Assembly (NCBI RefSeq): GCF_001650495.1
Contig: NZ_LWCS01000039.1
Coordinates: 1-57,006 of the forward strand
DNA length: 57,006 nt
Direction: 5' to 3'
Source: Mycolicibacterium iranicum
GTDB taxonomy: Bacteria; Actinomycetota; Actinomycetes; Mycobacteriales; Mycobacteriaceae
In this document: positions 17,125 to 24,761 of the stretch, in pieces
How the letters are laid out: every line of letters starts with the position of its first letter
Position numbering within the stretch: position 1 is the first letter of the stretch
Notes under the pieces: generated by a model
What the model was told of the DNA's origin: nothing
The model's input: the letters and a program-made list of their open reading frames with translations, nothing else
The model's database searches: none
Translations under genes and position numbers: made by a program

Positions 17125-18330
17125 TTGAACCGCGCAGTTGCGCTGAGGATCGCCGCGTGCGGAATCATGGGCCTCGGAGCTGCCCTGCTCATCGCCGCCC
17201 TGCTGTTGTCCACCTACACCCAGGGCAAGATCGCCAAGATTCCGCTCACCATCGACGCCACCCTCGTCAGCGACGGCACGGGCACCGCGTTCGACCCCGC
17301 CTCGCTGCTGGGTGAGCGGTTCGTCATCAACGAGGACATCCCGGTGGTCCAGCAGCGGCAGATCAGCGTGGAGTCGCCGTCGAACGCCGACGTCGTCACA
17401 TTGCAGGTCGGTACGTCGTTGCGCCGCTCGGATCAGCAGGGCGACAACGGCCTGCTGCTCGCGATGGTCGACACCGTCACGGTGAATCGGCAGACCGCGC
17501 TGGCGGAATCCAGCGAAACCAACCCGGGTGGCTCGGTGCAGAAGCCGCGTGCGATCGAGGATGAGAACCCTCCGACCAGCATCGCGTTGCCGCACGAAGG
17601 GCTGGCCTACCGCTTCCCGTTCGACACCGAGAAGAAGACGTACCCGTACTTCGACCCGATCGCGCAGAAGGCCTACGACGCCAACTATTCGGGCGAAGAG
17701 GATGTCAACGGGCTGACGACCTACAAGTTCACCCAGAACGTCGGCTTCGACGCAGACGGCGAGCTCGTTGAGCCTGTCAAGTACGCCTCGCTCTACGACG
17801 ACGACGCCGACAGCCAGGTGACGGCGCGCGCAGCGCTGTGGGGTATCGAGGGTGATCCCGAAGAACCGATCACCATGACCCGCTACTACGCGGCGCAGCG
17901 CACTTTCTGGGTCGATCCGGTCTCGGGGACCATCGTCAAGGAAACCGACCGCGCCTACCACTATTACGCACGCGAGGCTCTCAAGCCCGAGGTGACGTTC
18001 GCCGACTACACGGTGACGACCACCGAGGAGTCGGTGGAGTCGCAGGTGGCCGCCGCGCAGGACGAGCGCGACCGGGTGTCGCTGTGGGGTCGGATCCTGC
18101 CGATCACGTTCACCGCGCTCGGGTTGGTCGCTCTCGTGGGCGGGGCCCTGCTCGGGTCGTTCAGCCTGCGTGCGGAGTCGCTGCTGATCGATCCGGGTCT
18201 CGACGACACCGGCAACCGGTTCTTCGGCGGCCGCGGCGACGAAGGTGAGCCGGTGCCCGGCGCCGAGGCCAAGACCGAGAAGCTGCCCGCGCAGCGGCCG
18301 ACCGACCTGCCGCCGGACAGACCGGTCTGA
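17125..18330 (+). CDS. DUF3068 (PorA-like) membrane protein, Rv0227c-like
   Basis: A 401-residue protein with an N-terminal helix (CGIMGLGAALLIAALLLSTY), a large extracytoplasmic domain (residues about 35-315, with FPFDTEKKTYPYFDP) and a C-terminal helix (ITFTALGLVALVGGALLGSF), then a short acidic/Pro-rich tail. This is the DUF3068 layout. TTG at 17125 is supported by AGGGAGAG 8 nt upstream. It belongs to a conserved envelope group with the acyltransferase on the other side and the Rv0226c-like protein downstream. The biochemical role is not established. Confidence 0.88.
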   Translation: MNRAVALRIAACGIMGLGAALLIAALLLSTYTQGKIAKIPLTIDATLVSDGTGTAFDPASLLGERFVINEDIPVVQQRQISVESPSNADVVTLQVGTSLRRSDQQGDNGLLLAMVDTVTVNRQTALAESSETNPGGSVQKPRAIEDENPPTSIALPHEGLAYRFPFDTEKKTYPYFDPIAQKAYDANYSGEEDVNGLTTYKFTQNVGFDADGELVEPVKYASLYDDDADSQVTARAALWGIEGDPEEPITMTRYYAAQRTFWVDPVSGTIVKETDRAYHYYAREALKPEVTFADYTVTTTEESVESQVAAAQDERDRVSLWGRILPITFTALGLVALVGGALLGSFSLRAESLLIDPGLDDTGNRFFGGRGDEGEPVPGAEAKTEKLPAQRPTDLPPDRPV

Positions 18331-18386
18331 TCGGGTTCCTCCGCGCGCTGAGCGCGCCGGCCTACTCGCTGGCGCTCACTCTGGCC

Positions 18387-20093
18387 GTGACGGCGCCGCT
18401 GCTGAGACCGGGTTACCTGTTGCTTCGCGACGCGGTGTCGACGCCGCGTTCGTATCTGTCCGACGCCGCACTCGGGCTGACGCAGGCCGCTCCGAGGGCG
18501 CTGCCCCAGGACTTCTTCGTCGCGACGGCCTCGACGGTCGTGGACGGCGGAGTGGTGGTGAAGACGCTGCTGATCCTCGGTCTGTGGCTGGCCGGTTGGG
18601 GTGCGGCACGCCTGGCTGCCGCCGTGCTCCCCGAGTCCGGACTTCCCGGCCAATACGTGGCCGCCACCGTCGCGATCTGGAATCCCTATGTTGCAGAACG
18701 GCTTCTGCAGGGGCACTGGAGCCTGCTGGTCGGCTACGGGTGTCTGCCCTGGGTCGCGGCGACGGTCCTTTCCCTCCGAGGGGCGCCGAAACTGCATTCC
18801 ACGCGGGAAAATCTGCGTAACAGCCGCGTGGAATGCAGTTTCGGCGAGGTGTGCGCGCTGGTGTTCTGGCTTGCCCTGGCAGGCCTGACGCCGACCGGTC
18901 TGATGCTGGCCGCCACGATTGCCCTGGCCTGCGCGCTGGCCCCGGGTACAGGGCGGCCCCGCTGGTGGTGCGCGGGGCTGAGCGTGGGTGCTGCTGCGAC
19001 GGCGGCGCTGCCGTGGCTGCTGGCCTCGGCGCTGTCCAGCGGCTGGGCAGCCGATCAGACGGCGGGGGTGGCGGCGTTCGCGGCGCGGGCCGAACCCGGG
19101 CTCGCCACCTTCGGCAGCCTCGCCAGCCTGGGCGGCATCTGGAACGCCGACGCCGTGCCACCCTCCCGGACAACGCTTTTCGCGGTGGTCTCGGCGCTCG
19201 TCCTGTTGGGGATCGTCGCCGTCGGTGTCCCGCAGCTGCTGCGTAGGCATGCCGTGGTGCCGCTGGTGATCGTGGCGGTCGCCGCCGTGGTCGTGCCCGC
19301 GCTGATGGCCACGGGCCCCGGCCTCTCGGCGGTCGAGGCGATGATCGACACGGTGCCCGGTCTCGGGGTGATCCGCGATGGCCAGAAATGGGTGGCGCTG
19401 GCGATGCCGGCCTATGCCCTGGCCGGCGCCGCCGCCGTTCTGACGGTACGGCCGCGGGTTCCCGCGCTGGCGACGGCCGCGGTGTGCTGCGCCGCGCTGA
19501 TCGCGACGCTGCCGGACCTGGTGTGGGGTGTCGGTGGGCGGGTTTCGCCGGTCCGCTACCCCTCCGGCTGGACTGCCGCCGCGGCCGTCGTCAATGCCGA
19601 TCCCGCGCCCGTCGCTGTCCTGCCCGTCGACAGCATGCGCCAATTCGCCTGGGCCGGTGACGCGCCCGTCCTGGATCCGCTTCCGCGCTGGGTGCGCGCC
19701 GACGTGCTCAGCACCGGTGATCTCACCATCGGCGGGGTCACCGTGCCGGGCGACGGCAGCCGAGCCCGTGCGATTCAGCAGATGGTGACCTCGGGTGCGG
19801 CGCCCGACGAACTCGCGGCCGCCGGTGTCGGCTGGGTGGTGGTGGAGGGCTCGGGCCCGGCGGCACCTGAGTTACCGCTGCCGGTGGCCTACCGCGACGA
19901 CGATCTCACGGTCTACCGCGTCGGCGGCGACACACCCGGCTCACCACACCGCGGCATCATGCTCGGCGCGCATGCGGTCTGGCTGGGCCAATTGCTTCTC
20001 GGGCTGCTCGGGATGGCGATCGCGGGTTTGCGGTCACGTCACGCACACCGACGGCACCAGGACGTGCAGCGGCCAGAGGGCAGCGACCAGTAG
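18387..20093 (+). CDS. Polytopic membrane protein (Rv0226c-like) with inserted 63-bp element
   Basis: A 568-residue or longer protein with about ten to twelve helices, for example LLILGLWLAGWGAARLAAAV and LLASALSSGW. WNPYVAERLLQGHWSLLVGYGCLP recalls GT-C-like arabinan or mannan pathway membrane proteins. Codons 133-153 are exactly the 63-bp dispersed element (18784-18846), which reads PKLHSTRENLR and VECSF in frame. GTG 18387 falls inside the first helix. The open upstream reading (TGLIGFLRALSAPAYS) overlaps the DUF3068 stop and has no ATG/GTG/TTG, so a non-standard start near 18327 is possible. Function unknown; a glycolipid transferase is a guess from the fold. Confidence 0.85.
   Translation: MTAPLLRPGYLLLRDAVSTPRSYLSDAALGLTQAAPRALPQDFFVATASTVVDGGVVVKTLLILGLWLAGWGAARLAAAVLPESGLPGQYVAATVAIWNPYVAERLLQGHWSLLVGYGCLPWVAATVLSLRGAPKLHSTRENLRNSRVECSFGEVCALVFWLALAGLTPTGLMLAATIALACALAPGTGRPRWWCAGLSVGAAATAALPWLLASALSSGWAADQTAGVAAFAARAEPGLATFGSLASLGGIWNADAVPPSRTTLFAVVSALVLLGIVAVGVPQLLRRHAVVPLVIVAVAAVVVPALMATGPGLSAVEAMIDTVPGLGVIRDGQKWVALAMPAYALAGAAAVLTVRPRVPALATAAVCCAALIATLPDLVWGVGGRVSPVRYPSGWTAAAAVVNADPAPVAVLPVDSMRQFAWAGDAPVLDPLPRWVRADVLSTGDLTIGGVTVPGDGSRARAIQQMVTSGAAPDELAAAGVGWVVVEGSGPAAPELPLPVAYRDDDLTVYRVGGDTPGSPHRGIMLGAHAVWLGQLLLGLLGMAIAGLRSRHAHRRHQDVQRPEGSDQ
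18784..18846. repeat. 63-bp dispersed palindromic element, copy 3, inside CDS
   Basis: The most perfect copy: 23-bp arms (18784-18806, 18824-18846) match without error around core GAAAATCTGCGTAACAG. It lies in frame in the Rv0226c-like gene and adds 21 residues in a loop between hydrophobic segments. All 21 codons are sense in this reading frame. Confidence 0.95.
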
Positions 20094-20294
20094 ATAGGCC
20101 GCCATGCCGCCGCCGGCGGGGATCTCGCCGGCAAGCAGGTCTTCGAGGCGGCGAACCTCGTCGGCATGGAAGAAGGCCCACGTCAGGCCCATGGTGACGT
20201 ACGGGATCAGCAGCCACAGCCCGAACTCGATCACGCCGCCGACCGACACCCTCGTGCTCAGCCCGCGGCGCGCCGCGACGCGGATGCTCGGCAT
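20034..20294 (-). CDS. Small two-helix membrane protein B, paired with MpaB oxygenase
   Basis: An 86-residue protein with hydrophobic segments at about 22-42 (FGLWLLIPYVTMGLTWAFF) and 66-82 (YLLVAALWPLHVLVPSV). The start at 20294 has a strong GAGGGGAG 5 nt upstream. It is the third gene of a minus-strand set with the MpaB-type oxygenase and the 73-residue protein. Its pattern E[WF]-helix-GL..F-acidic loop-helix-WP-VC resembles that protein. It overlaps the convergent Rv0226c-like gene by 60 nt. No known function. Confidence 0.62.
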   Translation of the reverse strand: MPSIRVAARRGLSTRVSVGGVIEFGLWLLIPYVTMGLTWAFFHADEVRRLEDLLAGEIPAGGGMAAYLLVAALWPLHVLVPSVCVT

Positions 20295-20305
20295 CGGCTC
20301 TCCCC

Positions 20306-21160
20306 TCAGACCAGCTGACGTTGCCGCCGGACACGCTTGCGGACGTCGGCGAGCAGCAGGTGGCTACCACCCTGGCGGATGAAGCCCGGCAGAAATCGGT
20401 TGGTGAACGCCACGAACAGGAACAGCCGCTCGAACAGGTGCTGTCGCGTCCGTCCCCACCGCACCCCGAGGGCGTCGCGGAACACCGGCGCCAGAAACCC
20501 GGCCGTCAGGAACTTCAGCAGCGGCCGAAAGGGAAGCGCCAGTAATGGATTGATCATCCGCAGATTGAGCAGGTCGGTGAGGTAGGACCGTACGACGTCG
20601 TCCATCGCCACCTGGAGGCACGCGGTGTCCCAGTAGTCGTCGAACTCGGCCCGCGTGGGTGGCCACTGGTCTTCGGTGACCTGCAGCGTGGTTCCGAGGG
20701 TCCATGCCGACTGATAGAACTGTTGGGCCTGCTCCTCGGTCATCGGCCCGCGCAACAGCTGATAGGTGTCCTCCAAGCCGACGAAGAGGCAAGCTGCCAC
20801 CCACATCTGCAGATCGCGGTCGAAAGCGTTGTAGGACAACGGACTCGACGGTCCGCTCTTCACGTGGCGATGTACCTCGTCGACGGCGGCACGGAATGCC
20901 GCCCGGTCGTCGTCGGTGCCGAGGATCGCAACCGCGAGATATTGGAACGTCGTGCGGGCCCGCTTCCACGGGTGCTTCATCAGGTTGCCGGAGTCGACCT
21001 TGCTCTCGACGACGCCGTGTCCCACGCCGGGGCGTGACAGCTGCATGACCACGTTGGCTGCTCCGGCCGCGAACGACCAGAAATCCATCGCGTCGGCGAC
21101 GTGCACCGGGTCGTCGGTCCAGCGTGCGGTCCGTCGCGTGATGTTAATGCGATTGTTCAC
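20306..21160 (-). CDS. MpaB/DUF2236-family oxygenase-like protein
   Basis: A 284-residue protein resembling the DUF2236 group (MpaB-type and latex-clearing-type haem oxygenases). Family-like parts: FAAGAANVVMQLSRPGVGHG near the N terminus, AAVDEVHRHVKSG, and LSYNAFDRDLQMWVAACLFV, where many relatives have a His (WVHA) that is Ala here. The C terminus is basic. The GTG start overlaps the stop of the upstream 73-residue gene by 4 nt (GTGA), so translation is coupled. The small membrane protein B follows 11 nt downstream. Substrate unknown; the membrane partners suggest a lipid-like substrate or a membrane redox role. Confidence 0.8.
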   Translation of the reverse strand: MNNRINITRRTARWTDDPVHVADAMDFWSFAAGAANVVMQLSRPGVGHGVVESKVDSGNLMKHPWKRARTTFQYLAVAILGTDDDRAAFRAAVDEVHRHVKSGPSSPLSYNAFDRDLQMWVAACLFVGLEDTYQLLRGPMTEEQAQQFYQSAWTLGTTLQVTEDQWPPTRAEFDDYWDTACLQVAMDDVVRSYLTDLLNLRMINPLLALPFRPLLKFLTAGFLAPVFRDALGVRWGRTRQHLFERLFLFVAFTNRFLPGFIRQGGSHLLLADVRKRVRRQRQLV

Positions 21161-21378
21161 GGGCAGACGTCCGTGAACAGCAGGACGGGCCAGAAAAGCA
21201 CCGAGCCGACGAATGCGGCCACCTTCGCGACGCCGTCGGCATGCTCGATGTAATCAGGCCGGAACACCGAGAAAACCAGGCCGATCACACAGTGGGGCGC
21301 TCCGAGTAGCAGCCCTGTGCCGAACCATTCCGCCAGCGTCATCTCATAGTCCATGATGCGGCGCACGGAGGTGGACAT
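21157..21378 (-). CDS. Small two-helix membrane protein A, paired with MpaB oxygenase
   Basis: A 73-residue protein with two hydrophobic segments (residues about 17-38 and 51-68) and a final LFWPVLLFTDVCP. ATG 21378 was chosen over a longer frame to 21564, because TAACAT (21391-21386) stands 7 nt upstream, as in leaderless mycobacterial transcripts. It is the first gene of the three-gene set; its stop overlaps the oxygenase start by 4 nt. It shares WP and VC positions and layout with protein B on the other side of the oxygenase, so the two may be diverged duplicates. Confidence 0.65.
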   Translation of the reverse strand: MSTSVRRIMDYEMTLAEWFGTGLLLGAPHCVIGLVFSVFRPDYIEHADGVAKVAAFVGSVLFWPVLLFTDVCP

Positions 21379-21502
21379 GCCGCTTATGTTAATGATCGTT
21401 CGCAAGGTTGTCCGCAATACCGGCGCACCTTTGCGAGCTTGTCGATTCCCGACTTCCCGCGGCCCGCCGGTACTAGAGTTCGCAGCGAGCCCGGAGGTGA
21501 TC

Positions 21503-22732
21503 GTGCCCAACACCACGTCAGACGCAATCGCGGTCGGCGGTGTCGACCTCACCGATCCCGACACCTACCTCGCCGGGATGCCCTACGACGCCTTCCGGGA
21601 ACTGCGGTACCGGGCACCCGTCGCGTGGCATCCCTGCGCCGACAGCCCTGGATTCTGGGCGCTCACTCGCCATGACGACATCTACGACGTCTCCCGCGAC
21701 AGCGAGACGTGGTCGTCGCAGACGACGGGAGTCTTCATCGACGTTCCGGCGCCCGACGAGGCCTATCAGCTGGCGTTGATGATGTTGACGATGGACCCGC
21801 CGCGGCACACCGCGCTGCGGGCGCTGGTCAGCCGCGGTTTCACGCCGAGGCACGTGGCTCGCTTGAGCGAGCGCACCGCAGACATGGCCCGCGACATCGT
21901 CGACACCGCGATGGAGCGCGGTGAGTGCGAGTTCGTCGGCGACGTGGCCGGAGCGCTGCCGTCGTATGTGATCGCAGAACTGCTGGGCATCCCGCTCGAC
22001 GACGGCCGGGCACTGTATGCGCTCACCGAGATCATGAACACCCGCGCGTTGGGTGATCCCGAGCTGATCCACGCGCAGCTTCAGCTCTTCGAGTACGCGA
22101 CCACACTCGCGGCGGGCAAGCGCGCGAACCCCGGCGACGACATCGCCACAGCACTGCTGCACGCCGAGGTGGACGGAAAGCGGCTCACCGAACTGGAATT
22201 CAACCTGTTCTTCATGCTGTTGCTGAATGCGGGCGGGGACACCACCCGAAACCTGGTCGCCGCAGGAACTCTCGCACTGATCGAACATCCCGATCAGTGG
22301 GCACGGCTCGCGGCAGATCCGTCGCTGATGCCTACGGCGATCGAGGAGATGCTGCGCTGGACCAGTCCGGTGACAGTGTTCACGCGCACCGCGACGCGAG
22401 ATACGCGCCTGCGGGGCATCGCGATTCGGGAAGGAGAACGGGTGGCGATGTTCTACCCGTCGGCCAACCGCGACGAGGACCACTTCACCGAACCCGACAG
22501 GTTCGACGTCGGTCGCACCCCGAACCAGCATCTGGCTTTCGGCGGCGGCGGAGCACATTTCTGCCTCGGCGCCAGCCTCGCCAGGGTCGAAGCCGCCGCG
22601 ATCTTTCGCGAGATGCTGGGCCGCACGCAGGAAATCGAACTCGCCGGGCCGGTGGAAAGGGTCCGGTCGGTGTTGATGAACGGCATCCATTCGATGCCGG
22701 TGCGGTTCACCCCTGCGGCAGTGCCCGCGTAG
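21503..22732 (+). CDS. Cytochrome P450
   Basis: A 409-residue soluble bacterial P450. Landmarks: substrate-region MMLTMDPPRHTALRALV, I-helix AGGDTTRN (oxygen-activation Thr), K-helix EEMLRWTSP (Glu-x-x-Arg) and the haem loop FGGGGAHFCLGASLARVE with Cys354. It needs ferredoxin and reductase encoded elsewhere. GTG 21503 follows GGAGG by 5 nt, and TAGAGT at 21474-21479 is a probable -10. It looks similar to the mycobacterial P450 group acting on sterol side chains and branched lipids, but the exact CYP family cannot be fixed by eye. Divergent from the MpaB-type oxygenase genes, and overlaps the convergent glycosyltransferase by 26 nt. Confidence 0.92.
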   Translation: MPNTTSDAIAVGGVDLTDPDTYLAGMPYDAFRELRYRAPVAWHPCADSPGFWALTRHDDIYDVSRDSETWSSQTTGVFIDVPAPDEAYQLALMMLTMDPPRHTALRALVSRGFTPRHVARLSERTADMARDIVDTAMERGECEFVGDVAGALPSYVIAELLGIPLDDGRALYALTEIMNTRALGDPELIHAQLQLFEYATTLAAGKRANPGDDIATALLHAEVDGKRLTELEFNLFFMLLLNAGGDTTRNLVAAGTLALIEHPDQWARLAADPSLMPTAIEEMLRWTSPVTVFTRTATRDTRLRGIAIREGERVAMFYPSANRDEDHFTEPDRFDVGRTPNQHLAFGGGGAHFCLGASLARVEAAAIFREMLGRTQEIELAGPVERVRSVLMNGIHSMPVRFTPAAVPA

Positions 22733-23903
22733 GCCGGTCGAGGACACCGCTTGTCAGGCGGCCGGCACGCACGGTCTCCAGCACCGCACGCATCGCATCG
22801 GCGCTCTGCTCCCACGAGAACTCGCCGCTGCGCAGCTGCGCTTTCACGCCGAGTTGTTCGCGCAGCACGTCGTCGGTGAGGAGTCGCTCGAGACCGTCGA
22901 GCAGCTCGGGAAAACCGTCGACGAGCACACCCGTTACCCCGTCGACGATCGAGTCCGTCAATCCACCCGAGGAGCGGTAGCCGATGGTGGGCACCCCGTG
23001 CTGGGCCGCCTCGACCACCGCCAGGCCCCACCCCTCCTTGCGGGAGGGCAGTACCTGCACCCAACTGGTTTGCAACACAGCGTGTTTGGTGGCGTCGTCG
23101 ACGTGGCCGTGAAACGTGACCGCGTCGGTGATGCCCAGCCGGGCGGCGTGGTCGACGAGTTTCTGCGACCACCAGCCCCCGCCGAGGACATCGAGGTGCA
23201 CATTCGGTATGCGGGCGCGCAGCTGGGCGATGACGTCCAGCGCGTCTTCGATCTGCTTGTGCGGCACCAACCGGGACAGCACGACGACCCGCGGGGTCGC
23301 CGAACGGGGGATCGCCAGCGAGCTCTCGGGGGCTGCATCCACCCCGTTGCGCACCACCGCGACGTGGTCAGGGTGCACGCCGAGCAGCGTGAGGTCCCGG
23401 GCCGACGGCAGCGACACCGTGACGTACTGATTGCGCCGGTGCACTCGCGGCGACAACCGGGACTCGACGAACCACCCGATGCGGCTCATCACCGGACCCG
23501 CGACGGGCCACTGCTCGCGGTGACAGTGATGCACCAGCACGACCGTCCGCCTGCCGAAGGCGAGCCGGGACAGGAACGGCAGACCGTTCTGGGTGTCCAC
23601 GACAACGTCGGGGCGGACTCGGCGCATCGGCCCGAGGCCTACGCGACCCGCCACCATCGCCAGCCCCGCCCATACGTACACCGAGTACGGGCCGCCGCGA
23701 CGCTGGATCTCCACTCCGTCGACGACCTCGCGACGGGCGGCGCCGGGGTAGCGCGCCGTGCGCAGCGTGACGCGGATGCCCGAGGCGGCCAGCGCAGCAC
23801 CGATCCGCTGCAGGTAGGTCTCGCTGCCGCCACCCTGCGGATGGCCGGTGTCGCGCCAGCACAACAGCAGCACCGAGCGCAGGGGGGACGAGGGGACGGA
23901 CAT
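22707..23903 (-). CDS. GT4-family glycosyltransferase (Rv0225-like)
   Basis: A 398-residue GT-B glycosyltransferase. N-terminal acceptor domain: SVLLLCWRDTGHPQGGGSET, typical of GT4 with the glycine-rich loop. C-terminal donor domain: VVLSRLVPHKQIEDALDVIA and the nucleotide-sugar motif VVEAAQHGVPTIGYRSSGG with the conserved Glu. ATG 23903 gives the usual length (Rv0225 is 384 residues); a frame extension far upstream is not coding. It is cytosolic or peripheral at the membrane and is divergent from the methyltransferase by 36 bp. It probably helps build a methylated envelope glycolipid or polysaccharide; the product is unknown. Confidence 0.9.
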   Translation of the reverse strand: MSVPSSPLRSVLLLCWRDTGHPQGGGSETYLQRIGAALAASGIRVTLRTARYPGAARREVVDGVEIQRRGGPYSVYVWAGLAMVAGRVGLGPMRRVRPDVVVDTQNGLPFLSRLAFGRRTVVLVHHCHREQWPVAGPVMSRIGWFVESRLSPRVHRRNQYVTVSLPSARDLTLLGVHPDHVAVVRNGVDAAPESSLAIPRSATPRVVVLSRLVPHKQIEDALDVIAQLRARIPNVHLDVLGGGWWSQKLVDHAARLGITDAVTFHGHVDDATKHAVLQTSWVQVLPSRKEGWGLAVVEAAQHGVPTIGYRSSGGLTDSIVDGVTGVLVDGFPELLDGLERLLTDDVLREQLGVKAQLRSGEFSWEQSADAMRAVLETVRAGRLTSGVLDRPTRALPQG

Positions 23904-23939
23904 CCCGGTCAGCCTAACCGTCCTGCGTAGGGTGACCGG

Positions 23940-24707
23940 GTGGTCGCTACCGATCTGTTCGCCCGGCGGGCGACCCTGACGCGGTCGCTGCGGCTGCTGT
24001 CGGCGTTCCGGTTCGAGCGCAGCGATCCCGCCCGGTTCTACGGCGCCCTGGCCGACGACACCGTGGCGATGGTCGGTGACCTGTGGCGCTCGGCTACCCG
24101 GACCGATCCCGGCGGGGTGACCGTGCTGGACGTCGGCGGTGGACCCGGCTATTTCGCCACCGCGTTCACCGGGGCCGGTATGCGCTACATCGGCGTGGAA
24201 CCCGACCCGGAGGAGATGCACTCGGCCGCTCCCCGCACGCACAGCAGAGCCGGGACGTTCATCAGAGCCTCGGGCATGTCGTTGCCATTTGCCGATGGCA
24301 GCGTTGACGTGTGCCTGTCGTCCAACGTCGCCGAGCATGTGGCACAGCCGTGGCGGCTCGGTGACGAGATGCTGCGGGTGACCCGGCCCGGCGGGCTTGT
24401 GGTGCTGTCCTACACGGTGTGGCTCGGACCGTTCGGCGGCCACGAGATGGGGCTCACGCACTATCTCGGCGGGCGCCGGGCGGCCGAGCGGTACACCCGC
24501 AGGCACGGCCATCGGCCGAAGAACGACTACGGCTCGTCGTTGTTCGCCGTGCACGCGCGCGACGGTCTGCGGTGGGCGAAGAGCACCGGCGCGATGGTCG
24601 CCGCATTTCCCCGCTACCACCCCCGATGGGCCTGGGGACTGACCAAAGTGCCTGCCCTCCGCGAATTCGCGGTGAGCAATCTGGTGGTCGTTCTGATGCC
24701 GTCCTGA
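23940..24707 (+). CDS. SAM-dependent methyltransferase (Rv0224c-like)
   Basis: A 255-residue class I methyltransferase. Motif I is VLDVGGGPGYFATAF (about residues 63-77), the acidic residue after the next strand is in YIGVEPDPEEM, and motif IV-like CLSSNVAEHV follows. Length and sequence agree well with remembered Rv0224c. The GTG at 23940 is 6 nt after TAGGGT (23928-23933), the spacing of a leaderless transcript. It is divergent from the glycosyltransferase, with which it probably shares a glycolipid pathway. Confidence 0.92.
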   Translation: MVATDLFARRATLTRSLRLLSAFRFERSDPARFYGALADDTVAMVGDLWRSATRTDPGGVTVLDVGGGPGYFATAFTGAGMRYIGVEPDPEEMHSAAPRTHSRAGTFIRASGMSLPFADGSVDVCLSSNVAEHVAQPWRLGDEMLRVTRPGGLVVLSYTVWLGPFGGHEMGLTHYLGGRRAAERYTRRHGHRPKNDYGSSLFAVHARDGLRWAKSTGAMVAAFPRYHPRWAWGLTKVPALREFAVSNLVVVLMPS

Positions 24708-24716
24708 TCTGTGGAC

Positions 24717-24745
24717 TGCAACAGGTTCTCGTTTCTGTCTACTGT
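24717..24745 (+). promoter_or_regulatory. Near-match KstR-type operator and -10 of aldehyde dehydrogenase gene
   Basis: TGCAACAGGTTCTC (24717-24730) fits the KstR consensus TnnAACnnGTTnnA except for the last base (C for A). TACTGT (24740-24745) is a -10 that stands 7 nt before GTG 24753. A second TACTGT (24749-24754) is 7 nt before ATG 24762. The operator would overlap the -35 region. KstR is the repressor of mycobacterial cholesterol catabolism genes. Confidence 0.5.
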
Positions 24746-24761
24746 CGGTACTGTGACGGGT

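Noticed and set aside
18006..19643. 545-codon open frame on the minus strand
   Set aside because: Arg/Gly/His-rich low-complexity translation, antisense to the DUF3068 and Rv0226c-like genes; a GC-rich shadow frame.
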